35,740 bases of DNA, from the NCBI GenBank assembly GCA_028876525.1, contig JAGWRI010000295.1, positions 1 through 35,740 on the forward strand, given 5' to 3'. The notes beneath the pieces were generated by a model. That model was not told the DNA's origin, ran no database searches, and saw only the letters and a list, made by a program, of their open reading frames with translations. A program made the position numbers and the translations under genes. Shown here one piece after another: positions 27,248-34,450 of the stretch. Numbering within the stretch: position 1 is the stretch's first letter; each line of letters starts with the position of its first letter. The DNA is from Gemmatimonadota bacterium (GTDB lineage Bacteria; Gemmatimonadota; Gemmatimonadetes; Gemmatimonadales; Gemmatimonadaceae).

Positions 27248-27805
27248 ATGCCCGCACCCCCGACGCGGCCCGCGCCCGCCCGCCCTCCCGCCCGCCCCAC
27301 CCTGGGGCAGTGGGCGATGCTGGGCATCCTCGTGTTTCTCGTCGCGGTGCTGGCGTTGCAGGACACGCCCCACGCCGTGATCGTGGCCCGGCACACCGCG
27401 GCGCTGTGGATCTCGCTGCTCGCCGCGCTGGCGGGGTTCCTGATCCTGCGCTCGGGTTGGGGACGCAGCGACGAGCGCTCCGAGAAGCAGCTCGAGTTCG
27501 GCACGCTGGAGAACGGCTACTACCAGCCGCGGCGGCAGTGGCTCACCCAGGGCGGCGCCGTGCTGGGCGGTGTCGCGGGGGCGCTCTGGTGGGGCGTGCA
27601 GTCGTGGATCCTGCTCTTCGCCGGGATGCGCCGCCATCAGGCCACGCGCGGGCTGCTCGACTTCGAGCTGTCGGTGATCGTGGGCGCGCTGGCCGGCGGC
27701 GTCGTGGGCGCCACGCTCGGCCTCGTCGCGGGCTACGTTTGGGAGCGGCGGCACCGCCGCGCCCGGCGCGAGCGCGCCGGGCGGAAGCCGGACGCGGCGT
27801 CATGA
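27248..27805 (+). CDS. four-helix membrane protein, unknown
   Basis: 185 residues. A Pro/Ala/Arg-rich cytoplasmic start (1-18) is followed by predicted membrane helices at about 21-37, 50-68, 101-125 and 141-163, and a very basic C-terminal tail (ERRHRRARRERAGRK). The middle loop (GTLENGYYQPRRQWLTQGG) is conserved-looking but not one I recognise. It starts only 8 bases after malQ with no terminator between them, so read-through from the glucan operon is likely. The functional link to glycogen is unproven. Confidence 0.75.
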   Translation: MPAPPTRPAPARPPARPTLGQWAMLGILVFLVAVLALQDTPHAVIVARHTAALWISLLAALAGFLILRSGWGRSDERSEKQLEFGTLENGYYQPRRQWLTQGGAVLGGVAGALWWGVQSWILLFAGMRRHQATRGLLDFELSVIVGALAGGVVGATLGLVAGYVWERRHRRARRERAGRKPDAAS

Positions 27806-27851
27806 GCGACCCGCGCCCCGGCCCGCGCCCCCGGACTTCATCTCGATCGTC

Positions 27852-28166
27852 ATGACCCTGCGCGATTTCCTGTCTCCCAACCCGCGCCTCACGCGCCAGG
27901 AGTACGAGCTGGCCCAGGCGATGGGACGCAAGCGGTACGCCGTGCGCGGCGGCCTGCGCATGGCGCGCTGGCTGCTCACGCTGAGCGTGGTGATTCTCGT
28001 CGGCCGCGGCTACCTCGCCGGCGACTGGGCGCGCCTGCTCAACCTGCGGGTGGCGCTCGAGGTCGCGCTGCTCGTCGCGCTCTGTTCGCTGTTCGTGGCG
28101 TACACGACGTACGCCCTCGTGTGGAAGGCGCTGTGCCGGATGTTCGGGCCCACGCCGGGCGGCTGA
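27852..28166 (+). CDS. small two-helix membrane protein, unknown
   Basis: 104 residues with a charged N-terminus (MTLRDFLSPNPRLTRQEYEL, helical) and two predicted membrane segments at about 38-54 and 66-90. No domain is recognised. The ATG at 27852 is supported by the amphipathic N-terminal helix, but no strong Shine-Dalgarno sequence precedes it. It lies 46 bases after the previous membrane protein gene. Confidence 0.7.
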   Translation: MTLRDFLSPNPRLTRQEYELAQAMGRKRYAVRGGLRMARWLLTLSVVILVGRGYLAGDWARLLNLRVALEVALLVALCSLFVAYTTYALVWKALCRMFGPTPGG

Positions 28167-28205
28167 CCGGCGCAACGCGGGCGGGCCCCGACTCTCCGCC
28201 GCGGC

Positions 28206-28234
28206 TCGACAGGCGCCCGCCCCCGCAGTACCAT
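28206..28234 (+). promoter_or_regulatory. sigma-70-like promoter candidate
   Basis: TCGACA (28206-28211, 5 of 6 to the -35 consensus), a 17-base spacer, and TACCAT (28229-28234, 4 of 6 to the -10 consensus). It sits 47 bases before the ATG of the next membrane protein and inside the only sizeable gap (115 bases) in this stretch. Confidence 0.45.
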
Positions 28235-28281
28235 CCGCAGGGCCGCCCGGCGGCCGACGCCCGTTTCCCGGAGATCACCGC

Positions 28282-28641
28282 ATGCGCACCGCCACGACCG
28301 TCACGCAGATGCTCCTCCGCCTCTGCTTCCTCGCGCTCCTCGTCCTCGGCGTCCTGTTCTGGACGGGACACGCGATCGGCCTCGAGCCGCTGCACATGGC
28401 CATCGGCGGAGTGTTCGTGCTCGGGTTGTGGGCGATGGCGATTCTCGGGTTCGCCTCGAAGGCGGGCGCCGACCTGGTCGTCATGGCGCTCATCGGCGGC
28501 GTGATCGTGCTGGCGCTGGGCATGACGCAGAAGGCGCTCATGATCGGCGACCTGCACTGGATCGTGCGCGTCGTGCACCTGCTCGTGGGACTCGCCGCGA
28601 TGGGGCTCGCCGAGCAGATCGCGCGGCGCGTCAAGGCGTAA
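28282..28641 (+). CDS. four-helix membrane protein, unknown
   Basis: 119 residues, almost entirely hydrophobic, with predicted helices at about 9-29, 37-59, 64-82 and 89-108 and short polar ends. The single His-rich spot (LEPLHM, GDLHW, VVHLL) is spread across helices but does not form a known haem or metal motif. A Shine-Dalgarno GGAG (28270-28273) lies 8 bases before the ATG, and a promoter candidate is just upstream. No family is recognised. Confidence 0.75.
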   Translation: MRTATTVTQMLLRLCFLALLVLGVLFWTGHAIGLEPLHMAIGGVFVLGLWAMAILGFASKAGADLVVMALIGGVIVLALGMTQKALMIGDLHWIVRVVHLLVGLAAMGLAEQIARRVKA

Positions 28642-28666
28642 GGAAATTTTCATCTTCAGTTAATCT

Positions 28667-28686
28667 CCGGGTGCTTTCGCACCCGG
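28667..28686 (+). terminator. perfect 8-bp hairpin between membrane-protein and lipoprotein genes
   Basis: CCGGGTGC-TTTC-GCACCCGG, a perfect stem with a 4-base loop, 25 bases after the upstream stop and 22 bases before the next ATG. No T-run follows, so it may be a Rho-assisted terminator, a processing barrier or part of the 5' leader of the lipoprotein gene. Confidence 0.5.
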
Positions 28687-28708
28687 TCGCCCGGCGTAGC
28701 GTAGGGGC

Positions 28709-29374
28709 ATGAACCCCCGCCTCCGCCCGCTGGCCGTCGCCGCCGCGGCTCTGCTCGCCGCCGGCTGCGTCCGCCGTCCGAACACCGCGCCGGGCCCGGC
28801 GCGCGCCACGACCGCCGCGGAAACCGCGATCTACCGGCTGGTCGCGGAATCGGTGTACGTCGCCACCACCGGCCGCTCGGTGGGCGTCGTGTCGGCTCCG
28901 CTCGACACGGCGTGCCTGGCGCAGCCCTGCCGTCCGCTCATGACTCGGTGGGGGCTCGACCCGCTCTGGTGGGCCGGCGGCGACACCGTCGCCGCCGTTG
29001 CCGAGCGCCGCGATCTGCTCGCCCGCCTGGGCGACCGTCCCACGCTGGCCGGCGTGCCCGCGGGACAGCGCCTGCTCCAGAGCGTGGCGCCCGATTCGGC
29101 GGCCGCCGTCGCGGCGCACCCCGACACCGCCAACTGGACCGCGTTCAAGGAGGCGCACGGCGGCGCGTCGGGGTTCGTCTGGTTCTCGCCCATCGGCTTC
29201 AGCGCCCGCGGCGATCGCGCGCTCGTGTTCGTGGACTGGCAGTGCGGCCCCGCGTGCGGGCACACGGTCACCGTGTCGCTCGACGCGCGGGCCGACGGCG
29301 GCTGGCGCATTGCCGACATGCTGCTTCTCACCTCGCGAGAGCGGCCGCTGGGGGCCGCCCCGCCCGCGCCCTGA
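28709..29374 (+). CDS. lipoprotein of unknown function
   Basis: 221 residues. The signal peptide MNPRLRPLAVAAAALLAAGC has a lipobox (AAGC), so the protein is membrane-anchored outside the cytoplasm. The mature region has a four-Cys pattern (DTACLAQPC and later QCGPACG) that could form two disulfides in the periplasm. The beta-rich C-terminus (RALVFVDWQCGPACGHTVTVSL) is followed by GGWRIADMLLLTSRE. The last part resembles nuclear-transport-factor-2-like 'predicted lipoprotein' folds, but I cannot name a family. It is 28 bases before the DDAH-like gene. Confidence 0.8.
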   Translation: MNPRLRPLAVAAAALLAAGCVRRPNTAPGPARATTAAETAIYRLVAESVYVATTGRSVGVVSAPLDTACLAQPCRPLMTRWGLDPLWWAGGDTVAAVAERRDLLARLGDRPTLAGVPAGQRLLQSVAPDSAAAVAAHPDTANWTAFKEAHGGASGFVWFSPIGFSARGDRALVFVDWQCGPACGHTVTVSLDARADGGWRIADMLLLTSRERPLGAAPPAP

Positions 29375-29387
29375 CCGTTCAGCCTCG

Positions 29388-29402
29388 CGTTCGCCGCGAA
29401 CG
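29388..29402 (+). promoter_or_regulatory. hairpin abutting the start codon of the DDAH-like gene
   Basis: CGTTCG-CCG-CGAACG is a perfect 6-bp stem with a 3-base loop ending at the base just before the ATG at 29403. There is no Shine-Dalgarno sequence between the hairpin and the start. This placement would affect ribosome loading. Confidence 0.5.
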
Positions 29403-30200
29403 ATGACCGCGCCCCCCTGCGCCGGGTCCGGCCCCCCGTACGTCGCGATCACCCGCCCGGTGAGCGCCACGATCGACCGCTGCGAGCTGACCCATCGCGA
29501 GCGGCGGCCGATCGACGTCGAGCGCGCGCGACAGCAGCACGCCGAATACGAAGAGGCGCTCCGCACCGCCGGCTGCGCGGTCGAGCGCCTGGAGGGGTCC
29601 GACCAGCTGCCCGACGCCGTGTTCGTCGAGGACACCGCCGTGGTGCTCGACGAGATCGCGGTCGTCACGCGGCCCGGCGCCGCGGCGCGGCGCGCCGAGC
29701 TGCCCGCGGTGGAGCTGGCGCTGCTCCGGCATCGGCCGCTGGCCTGCATCCGGGCCCCGGCCACGCTCGACGGCGGCGACGTGCTGGTAGCCGGGCGGCG
29801 GGTGTTCGTCGGGCGGTCGTCGCGCACCAGCGACGACGGCATCTCCCAGCTCGCCGACCTGCTCGCCCCCTTCGGCTACGCCGTGGAACCGGTCCCGGTG
29901 CTCGGCTGCCTGCACCTCAAGTCCGCCGTCACGGCGCTGGGAAATATGTGTTTGCTTATAAATCGCGCCTGGACGCGGGCCGACGCGTTCCGCGGCTTCG
30001 ACCTGCTCGACGTGCACCCGTTCGAGCCCGACGCGGCGAACATCCTGCGGGTGGGCGAGGCGCTGATCTACCCCGCCGAGTTCCCGCGCACGCTCGAGCG
30101 CCTGGAACGCCGCGGGCTGAACCCCCGGACGGTGCCCGCCGCCGAGCTGGCCAAGGCCGAGGGCGCCGTGACCTGCTGTTCGCTCATCCTGACCACGTGA
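29403..30200 (+). CDS. dimethylarginine dimethylaminohydrolase-like amidinohydrolase
   Basis: A 265-residue enzyme of the guanidine-modifying (pentein) superfamily, most like DDAH, which converts N-omega-dimethylarginine to citrulline and dimethylamine. Diagnostic segments are LPDAVFVEDTAVVLDEIAV, RAPATLDGGDVLVAGRRVFVG, CLHLKSAVTALG with the catalytic His (about 171), and AVTCCSLIL with the catalytic Cys (about 259) in the same TCCS setting as animal DDAH. No signal peptide is visible, so it is cytoplasmic. Arginine deiminase is less likely because that enzyme is longer, about 400 residues. An AT-rich patch of rare codons lies at residues 180-187 (29940-29965). The start at 29403 follows a hairpin and has no obvious ribosome site. 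The ridA gene follows after 11 bases. Confidence 0.88.
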   Translation: MTAPPCAGSGPPYVAITRPVSATIDRCELTHRERRPIDVERARQQHAEYEEALRTAGCAVERLEGSDQLPDAVFVEDTAVVLDEIAVVTRPGAAARRAELPAVELALLRHRPLACIRAPATLDGGDVLVAGRRVFVGRSSRTSDDGISQLADLLAPFGYAVEPVPVLGCLHLKSAVTALGNMCLLINRAWTRADAFRGFDLLDVHPFEPDAANILRVGEALIYPAEFPRTLERLERRGLNPRTVPAAELAKAEGAVTCCSLILTT

Positions 30201-30211
30201 GGCACCCGCCC

Positions 30212-30595
30212 ATGCATCCCATCGCGACGCCCGCGGCCCCCACCCCCGCCGGCCACTACTCCCAGGGCATCGCCCACGCCGGCCTCGTCTACGTCGCCGG
30301 CCAGCTTCCGCTCGATCCCGCCACCGGCGAAGTCGTGGGCGCGGGTGACATCGCCGCCCAGACCGAGCGGGTGCTGCTGAACGTCGAGGCCGTGCTCCGC
30401 GCCGCCAACAGCGGGCTCGATCGGCTGCTCTCGGTGACCGTGTTCGTCACCGGGCGCGATCTGTGGGGCGGCGTCAATGCCGTCTACGCGCGGATGCTCG
30501 GCGCCCACCGCCCGGCGCGGGCCATCGTGCCGGTCGGGGAACTCAAGCCGGGGTGCCTGATCGAGGTGCAGGCCGTCGCGGCGCAGCGGGAGTGA
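30212..30595 (+). CDS. ridA: RidA family (YjgF/UK114) enamine/imine deaminase
   Basis: 127 residues, the usual family length. It hydrolyses reactive 2-aminoacrylate and related enamines made by PLP enzymes. Visible blocks are GHYSQGIAHAGLVYVAGQLPLDPATGE, quoted in part as AGLVYVAGQLPLDP, TERVLLNVEAVLRAANSGLD, VTVFVTGRDLWGGVNAVY and RPARAIVPVGELKPGCLIEV, including the substrate-binding Arg of the RPAR segment. It is cytoplasmic. It lies 11 bases after the DDAH-like gene and is probably in the same transcript, ended by the hairpin at 30648. Confidence 0.93.
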   Translation: MHPIATPAAPTPAGHYSQGIAHAGLVYVAGQLPLDPATGEVVGAGDIAAQTERVLLNVEAVLRAANSGLDRLLSVTVFVTGRDLWGGVNAVYARMLGAHRPARAIVPVGELKPGCLIEVQAVAAQRE

Positions 30596-30647
30596 CGCGC
30601 GCGGGCCCGGCCCGACGGCAGTGCGCCGGGGCCGGCGGCACGTGCGA

Positions 30648-30686
30648 AGGGACCCCTCTCCACCGTGTGGGTAGAGAGGGGTCCCT
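30648..30686. terminator. strong bidirectional terminator hairpin
   Basis: AGGGACCCCTCTC (30648-30660) and GAGAGGGGTCCCT (30674-30686) pair perfectly over 13 bp around a 13-base loop. It lies between the convergent ridA and citrate synthase genes, in the longest gap of the area (165 bases), so it probably ends both transcripts. No long T-run is present on either side. Confidence 0.8.
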
Positions 30687-30760
30687 CGTGCAATGGTGGC
30701 CGACGGCTGACCGCTGGCGGCTCGGGGCCTCCAGCGATCGACTCGCGCCGTTTCCCGCCG

Positions 30761-32149
30761 TTACTTGATCCTGCTCTTGTACGCCCGCTCGCCCGGTCCG
30801 ACATAGATCTGCCGCGGACGGGCGATCTTCTGCTCCTTGTCGTTCAGCATCTCTTCCCACTGCGACAGCCAGCCGGCCGTGCGCGCCACCGCGAACAGCA
30901 CCGTGAAGAAGTCCGTCGGGAAGGCCATCGAGCGGTAGATCAGCCCGGTGTAGAAGTCCACGTTCGGGTAGAGCTTGCGCGACACGAAGTAGTCGTCGGA
31001 CAGGGCGATGCGCTCCAGCTCGAGCGCGATTTCCAGATCCTTGTCCATGCCCACCTGCTCGAACACCTCGTAGGCCAGCTTCTTCACGATCTTGGCCCGC
31101 GGATCGTAGCTCTTGTACACGCGGTGCCCGAAGCCCATCAGCCGGCCGCTGCCGCCCTTCACCGACTCGATGAACGCCGGCACGTTCTTCACGTGTCCGA
31201 TCTCGTTGATCATCCGCAGCACCTGCTCGTTCGCGCCGCCGTGCAGCGGGCCGAACAGCGCCGCGATCCCCGCCGCCACCGCCGAGAACGGATCGACGTG
31301 CGACGAGCCCACGGCCCGCACCGCGTTCGTCGAGCAGTTCTGCTCGTGGTCGGCGTGGAGGATGAACAGCACCTCGAGCGCCTTCACGAACACCGGATTC
31401 CCGGCGTACTGCGACTCCGACATCCGCGCCACCATCGAGAGGAAGTTCTCGACGTAGCTGAGATTGTTGTCGGGATAGATGAACGGCAGCCCCTTCACGT
31501 GGCGGTACGCGAACGCCGCCAGCGTCGGCACCTTGGCCAGCAGGCGGATGATCGAGATGTTCCGCTGCTCGGGGTCGGCGATGTTCTTCGCCTCGGGATA
31601 GAACGACGACAGCGCCGCCACCGTGCTGCACAGCATGGACATCGGATGCGCGTCGTACCGGAAGCCCTGCAGGAAGCTCTTGATGTTCTCGTGCACGTAC
31701 GTGTGGTACGTGACGTCGCGCACCCACTGCTTGTACTCGTCCTTGTTCGGCAGCTCCCCGTGCCGCAGCAGCCACGCCACCTCGAGGAACGTCGCGTTCT
31801 CCGCCAGCTGCTCGATCGGATAGCCGCGATAGCGCAGGATGCCGTTGTCGCCGTCGATGTACGTGATCGCGCTCTTGCACGACGCCGTGTTCATGAACGC
31901 CGGGTCGTACGTCATCAGGCCGAACTCGTCCGGCGCGGTCTTGATCTTCCGCAGATCCATCGCCCGGATCGTGGTGTCGCCCACCACGCCCTCGGCCATG
32001 ATGGGCACGCTGTACGCCTTGCCCGTCCGGGAATCGGTGATGTCCAGCGCCGGTGCAGCTGCTCCGGCGGCGCTCGCCTTCGTATCGGGTTTCTCGAGCG
32101 TCGCGGCAGCTGCCCCTGCGGCGCCAGACTCTGTCTGTGTCTTGGCCAT
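30761..32149 (-). CDS. gltA: citrate synthase
   Basis: Condenses acetyl-CoA and oxaloacetate to citrate in the TCA cycle. It has 462 residues of the hexameric bacterial type: ILHADHEQNCSTNAVR (His about 268), GPLHGGANEQVL (His about 303), GFGHRVYKSYDPRA and LYPNVDFYTGLIYRSM (Asp about 398). An Ala-rich, probably disordered N-terminal extension (about 1-35, AGAAAA and ASAAGAAAPA) precedes the usual start of the family, which is unusual but in frame. The ATG at 32149 is supported by a GGAG ribosome site 7 bases upstream, which is itself part of a hairpin. It is followed by a strong terminator. Confidence 0.97.
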   Translation of the reverse strand: MAKTQTESGAAGAAAATLEKPDTKASAAGAAAPALDITDSRTGKAYSVPIMAEGVVGDTTIRAMDLRKIKTAPDEFGLMTYDPAFMNTASCKSAITYIDGDNGILRYRGYPIEQLAENATFLEVAWLLRHGELPNKDEYKQWVRDVTYHTYVHENIKSFLQGFRYDAHPMSMLCSTVAALSSFYPEAKNIADPEQRNISIIRLLAKVPTLAAFAYRHVKGLPFIYPDNNLSYVENFLSMVARMSESQYAGNPVFVKALEVLFILHADHEQNCSTNAVRAVGSSHVDPFSAVAAGIAALFGPLHGGANEQVLRMINEIGHVKNVPAFIESVKGGSGRLMGFGHRVYKSYDPRAKIVKKLAYEVFEQVGMDKDLEIALELERIALSDDYFVSRKLYPNVDFYTGLIYRSMAFPTDFFTVLFAVARTAGWLSQWEEMLNDKEQKIARPRQIYVGPGERAYKSRIK

Positions 32150-32150
32150 G

Positions 32151-32165
32151 CTACGGTCTCCGTAG
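32151..32165 (-). promoter_or_regulatory. hairpin holding the citrate synthase ribosome binding site
   Basis: Read on the minus strand, CTACGG-AGA-CCGTAG is a perfect 6-bp stem with a 3-base loop, one base before the ATG. The only Shine-Dalgarno candidate, GGAG, spans the end of the left arm and the loop. Folding would limit ribosome access. Confidence 0.55.
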
Positions 32166-32260
32166 ATGTTCTCAGGCTGGCCGTCTTGCTCCGGCCGCGT
32201 CCCTGCAATCTATGGGAATACGCGACCCAGCGGGATTGCGTTCGGGATCGCTACGGGCCG

Positions 32261-32740
32261 TCACACCGGCTCCGGCTGCCCCAACCCCCGCACGAGAGCG
32301 AACTCCCCCGACGTGACCGGCTGCACCGACAGCCGGCTCCCCCGCTGCAACAGGGCCATCTTCTCCAGCCCCTTCACCTTGCGCAGCGCATCCAGCGCCA
32401 CCGCATGCGTGAACCGCTCCACCGCCTGCAGGTCCACCATCACCCACGTCGGCGCCTCCGCCCGCGACCGCGGATCGAAGTGCGGATCGGACGCGTCGAA
32501 TGCGGTGGGGTCGGGATACGCCTCACGTACGATCCGGGCAACCCCTACGACCGCCGCCGGATCGGCGTTGCTGTGGTAGAACAGCACCAGCTCGCCCTTC
32601 CGCATCCCGTCCCGCATGAAGTTCCGCGCCTGGTAGTTCCGCACGCCATCCCAGCACGTCGTGCGCCCCGGACTGGTCACCAGATCGTCGAACGAGAACT
32701 CCGCGGGCTCGGATTTCACCAGCCAGAACTTGGACGTCAT
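32261..32740 (-). CDS. EVE domain protein
   Basis: 159 residues, one EVE (PUA-like) domain: KFWLVKSEPAEFSFDDL, TTCWDGVRNYQARNFMRDGMRKGELVLFYHSN (quoted in part as CWDGVRNYQARNFMRDGM), GVARIVREAYPDPTAFD, PTWVMVDLQAVERF and a C-terminal PVTSGEFALVRGLG. EVE domains bind modified bases in DNA or RNA and occur both in housekeeping and in modification-dependent restriction proteins. Here it stands alone beside citrate synthase, so a housekeeping RNA role is more likely. The ATG at 32740 has no visible Shine-Dalgarno sequence; an 8-bp tandem repeat fills the leader. No transcription terminator separates it from gltA. Confidence 0.93.
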   Translation of the reverse strand: MTSKFWLVKSEPAEFSFDDLVTSPGRTTCWDGVRNYQARNFMRDGMRKGELVLFYHSNADPAAVVGVARIVREAYPDPTAFDASDPHFDPRSRAEAPTWVMVDLQAVERFTHAVALDALRKVKGLEKMALLQRGSRLSVQPVTSGEFALVRGLGQPEPV

Positions 32741-32742
32741 CG

Positions 32743-32790
32743 GTGAGTCGGTATGTCGGTGGGTCGGCGCGCCGGCGCGCCGGCGCTGCC
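32743..32790. repeat. 8-bp tandem repeat, six units
   Basis: On the plus strand the units are GTGAGTCG, GTATGTCG, GTGGGTCG, GCGCGCCG, GCGCGCCG and GCGCTGCC, a G-N5-CG period of exactly eight. The array begins three bases before the EVE start codon and extends toward the divergent aldehyde dehydrogenase gene. The last units form a GGCGCGCC-rich palindrome. Confidence 0.6.
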
Positions 32791-32853
32791 CCGTAATACT
32801 ACGCCATTCCCGGCCCTCTTTCCGCCGGCCCCGATTCCGTACACGTTACAGAC

Positions 32854-34419
32854 ATGTCCACCGCCGCCGCTCCCGACGTCGCCTCCGGCGCCGTCGAGTC
32901 CCGCGACCCCGCCACCGGCGAGGTCTGGAGCCGTCACGAGAGCGCGACCTCGACCCAGGTCGCCGACGCGCTTGCCCGCGCCCGCCGCGCCCAGCGCGGG
33001 TGGCAGCTCCGGACCGTCGGCGAGCGCGCGGCCATCCTCCGCCGCTTCCACCGCGTGCTGTTCGAACGGCGCGCCGAAGTCGCGGCCCTCATCGGGCGCG
33101 AGAACGGCAAGCCCCCCGTCGAGGCGCTGAGCGAGGTCATGGTCACCCTCGACTTCGCCCGCTTCTACGCCGCCCGCCGCACGCTCCGGGTGCTCCGCCC
33201 CGAGTCGCGCACCGCCGCCGGGCCGCCGATGTGGCGCAAGCGCGTGCTCATCCGCGAGGAGCCGTTCGGCGTGATCGGCGTCATCTCGCCGTGGAACTAC
33301 CCGTTCATGCTGCCGGCGGCCATCGTCCTGCCGGCCCTCGTGGCCGGCAACGCGGTCATCCTCAAGCCGTCGGAATTCACCACCGAGACGGGGCTCGTCA
33401 TCGACCGGCTGTTCGACGCCGCGGGGCTCCCGCCCGACGTGCTGCAGGTGCTGCCCGGCGCCCGCACCGCGGGCGCCGCGCTGGTCGAGCAGGGGTGCGA
33501 CAAGATCTTCTTCACCGGCAGCGAGGCCACGGGACGCAAGGTGGCCACCGAGTGCGGCGCGCGCCTCATTCCCTGCGTTCTCGAGCTCGGCGGCAGCGAC
33601 GCCGCGATCGTGCTCGACGACGCCGATCTCGAGCGCGCCGCCGAGGGCCTGGTCTGGGGGCGGTTCTCGAACAGCGGCCAGACCTGCGTGGCCCCGAAGC
33701 GGGTGTTCGTCGAGGAGCGCGTCTACGAGCGCTTCTCGGCGCTCCTCGCCGAACGGGTGCGCCGGCTCAACGCCGGCGTCGATCGGTCCGCGGCCGACCT
33801 CGGCCCCCTCATCCGCCCCGCGCAGACCGATCGGCTGCGCGCCCAGCTCGACGACGCCCTCGCCCGCGGCGCGCACGTCGCGGCGCGGGGCGCCCCCGCC
33901 GCCGACCACGTGTTCGCGCCGGTGCTGCTCACCGACGTCACCCCCGACGCCCGCGTGCTCCGCGAGGAGACCTTCGGCCCCCTCCTGCCGCTGGTGCGCG
34001 TGCGCGACGACGACGACGCGGTGGCCCGCGCCAACGACTCCCCGTACGGCCTCAGCGCCAGCGTGTGGACCGTGAGCCGCCGCCGGGCGCTGGCCGTCGC
34101 GGCCCGCCTCGAGACCGGCAGCGTGGTCGTGAACGACTCGGTGATCGTGGCCGGCATGAGCGACGTGCCGCACGGCGGGGTCAAGGCCAGCGGCGCCGGA
34201 CGCGCCCACGGCGTGGCCGGGCTGCGCGAGTGCGTGCGCAGCAAGGCGGTGGTGCTCGAGCGGCTTCCCCGCCTGCGCCAGGTATGGTGGTACCCGTATG
34301 GGCCGGCCCTGCGCGAGGCGCTGGACGCGGCCATCGTGGCCCTCCACGACCGGGGGTGGGTGCGCCGCGCGCGCGCCCTCTGGCGCGCCCGCGGCCTCGT
34401 GCGCCGGCCGCGCCCTTGA
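32854..34419 (+). CDS. aldehyde dehydrogenase
   Basis: An NAD(P)-dependent aldehyde dehydrogenase of 521 residues. Motifs are GVISPWNYPFMLPAAIVLPAL, ILKPSEFTTETGL, FFTGSEATGRKVA (nucleotide binding), LELGGSDAAIVL with the general-base Glu, FSNSGQTCVAPKR with the catalytic Cys, and EETFGPLLPLVRV. The C-terminus carries about 50 extra residues rich in Arg and aromatic residues (LPRLRQVWWYPYGP), as seen in class 3-like, fatty-aldehyde enzymes where it is a membrane-association tail; that role is inference here. No signal peptide is seen. The substrate is not predictable. It is divergent from the EVE gene across 113 bases that hold the repeat, and no ribosome site is clear before its ATG. Confidence 0.93.
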   Translation: MSTAAAPDVASGAVESRDPATGEVWSRHESATSTQVADALARARRAQRGWQLRTVGERAAILRRFHRVLFERRAEVAALIGRENGKPPVEALSEVMVTLDFARFYAARRTLRVLRPESRTAAGPPMWRKRVLIREEPFGVIGVISPWNYPFMLPAAIVLPALVAGNAVILKPSEFTTETGLVIDRLFDAAGLPPDVLQVLPGARTAGAALVEQGCDKIFFTGSEATGRKVATECGARLIPCVLELGGSDAAIVLDDADLERAAEGLVWGRFSNSGQTCVAPKRVFVEERVYERFSALLAERVRRLNAGVDRSAADLGPLIRPAQTDRLRAQLDDALARGAHVAARGAPAADHVFAPVLLTDVTPDARVLREETFGPLLPLVRVRDDDDAVARANDSPYGLSASVWTVSRRRALAVAARLETGSVVVNDSVIVAGMSDVPHGGVKASGAGRAHGVAGLRECVRSKAVVLERLPRLRQVWWYPYGPALREALDAAIVALHDRGWVRRARALWRARGLVRRPRP

Positions 34420-34421
34420 AG

Positions 34422-34439
34422 CGGCGCCCCCGGGCGCCG
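34422..34439 (+). terminator. GC-rich hairpin between aldehyde dehydrogenase and YggT genes
   Basis: CGGCGCCC-CC-GGGCGCCG, an 8-bp perfect inverted repeat two bases after the stop at 34419, followed by ACCTTTCGG. It has only a weak pyrimidine run, so it could attenuate or merely cap the upstream transcript 12 bases before the next ATG. Confidence 0.4.
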
Positions 34440-34450
34440 ACCTTTCGGCC

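Noticed and set aside
27802-27855. Tiny ATG frame (17 codons) overlapping the membrane-protein stop
   Set aside because: Pro/Arg/Ser-rich and too short, with no ribosome site of its own; likely chance.
28642-28666. Regulatory box in the AT-rich leader TTTTCATCTTCAGTTAATC
   Set aside because: No clear direct repeat and no -35 element at the right distance; could be plain leader.
32261-32740. EVE protein as part of a modification-dependent defence system
   Set aside because: Single-domain EVE beside citrate synthase with no nuclease or helicase nearby; better read as housekeeping.
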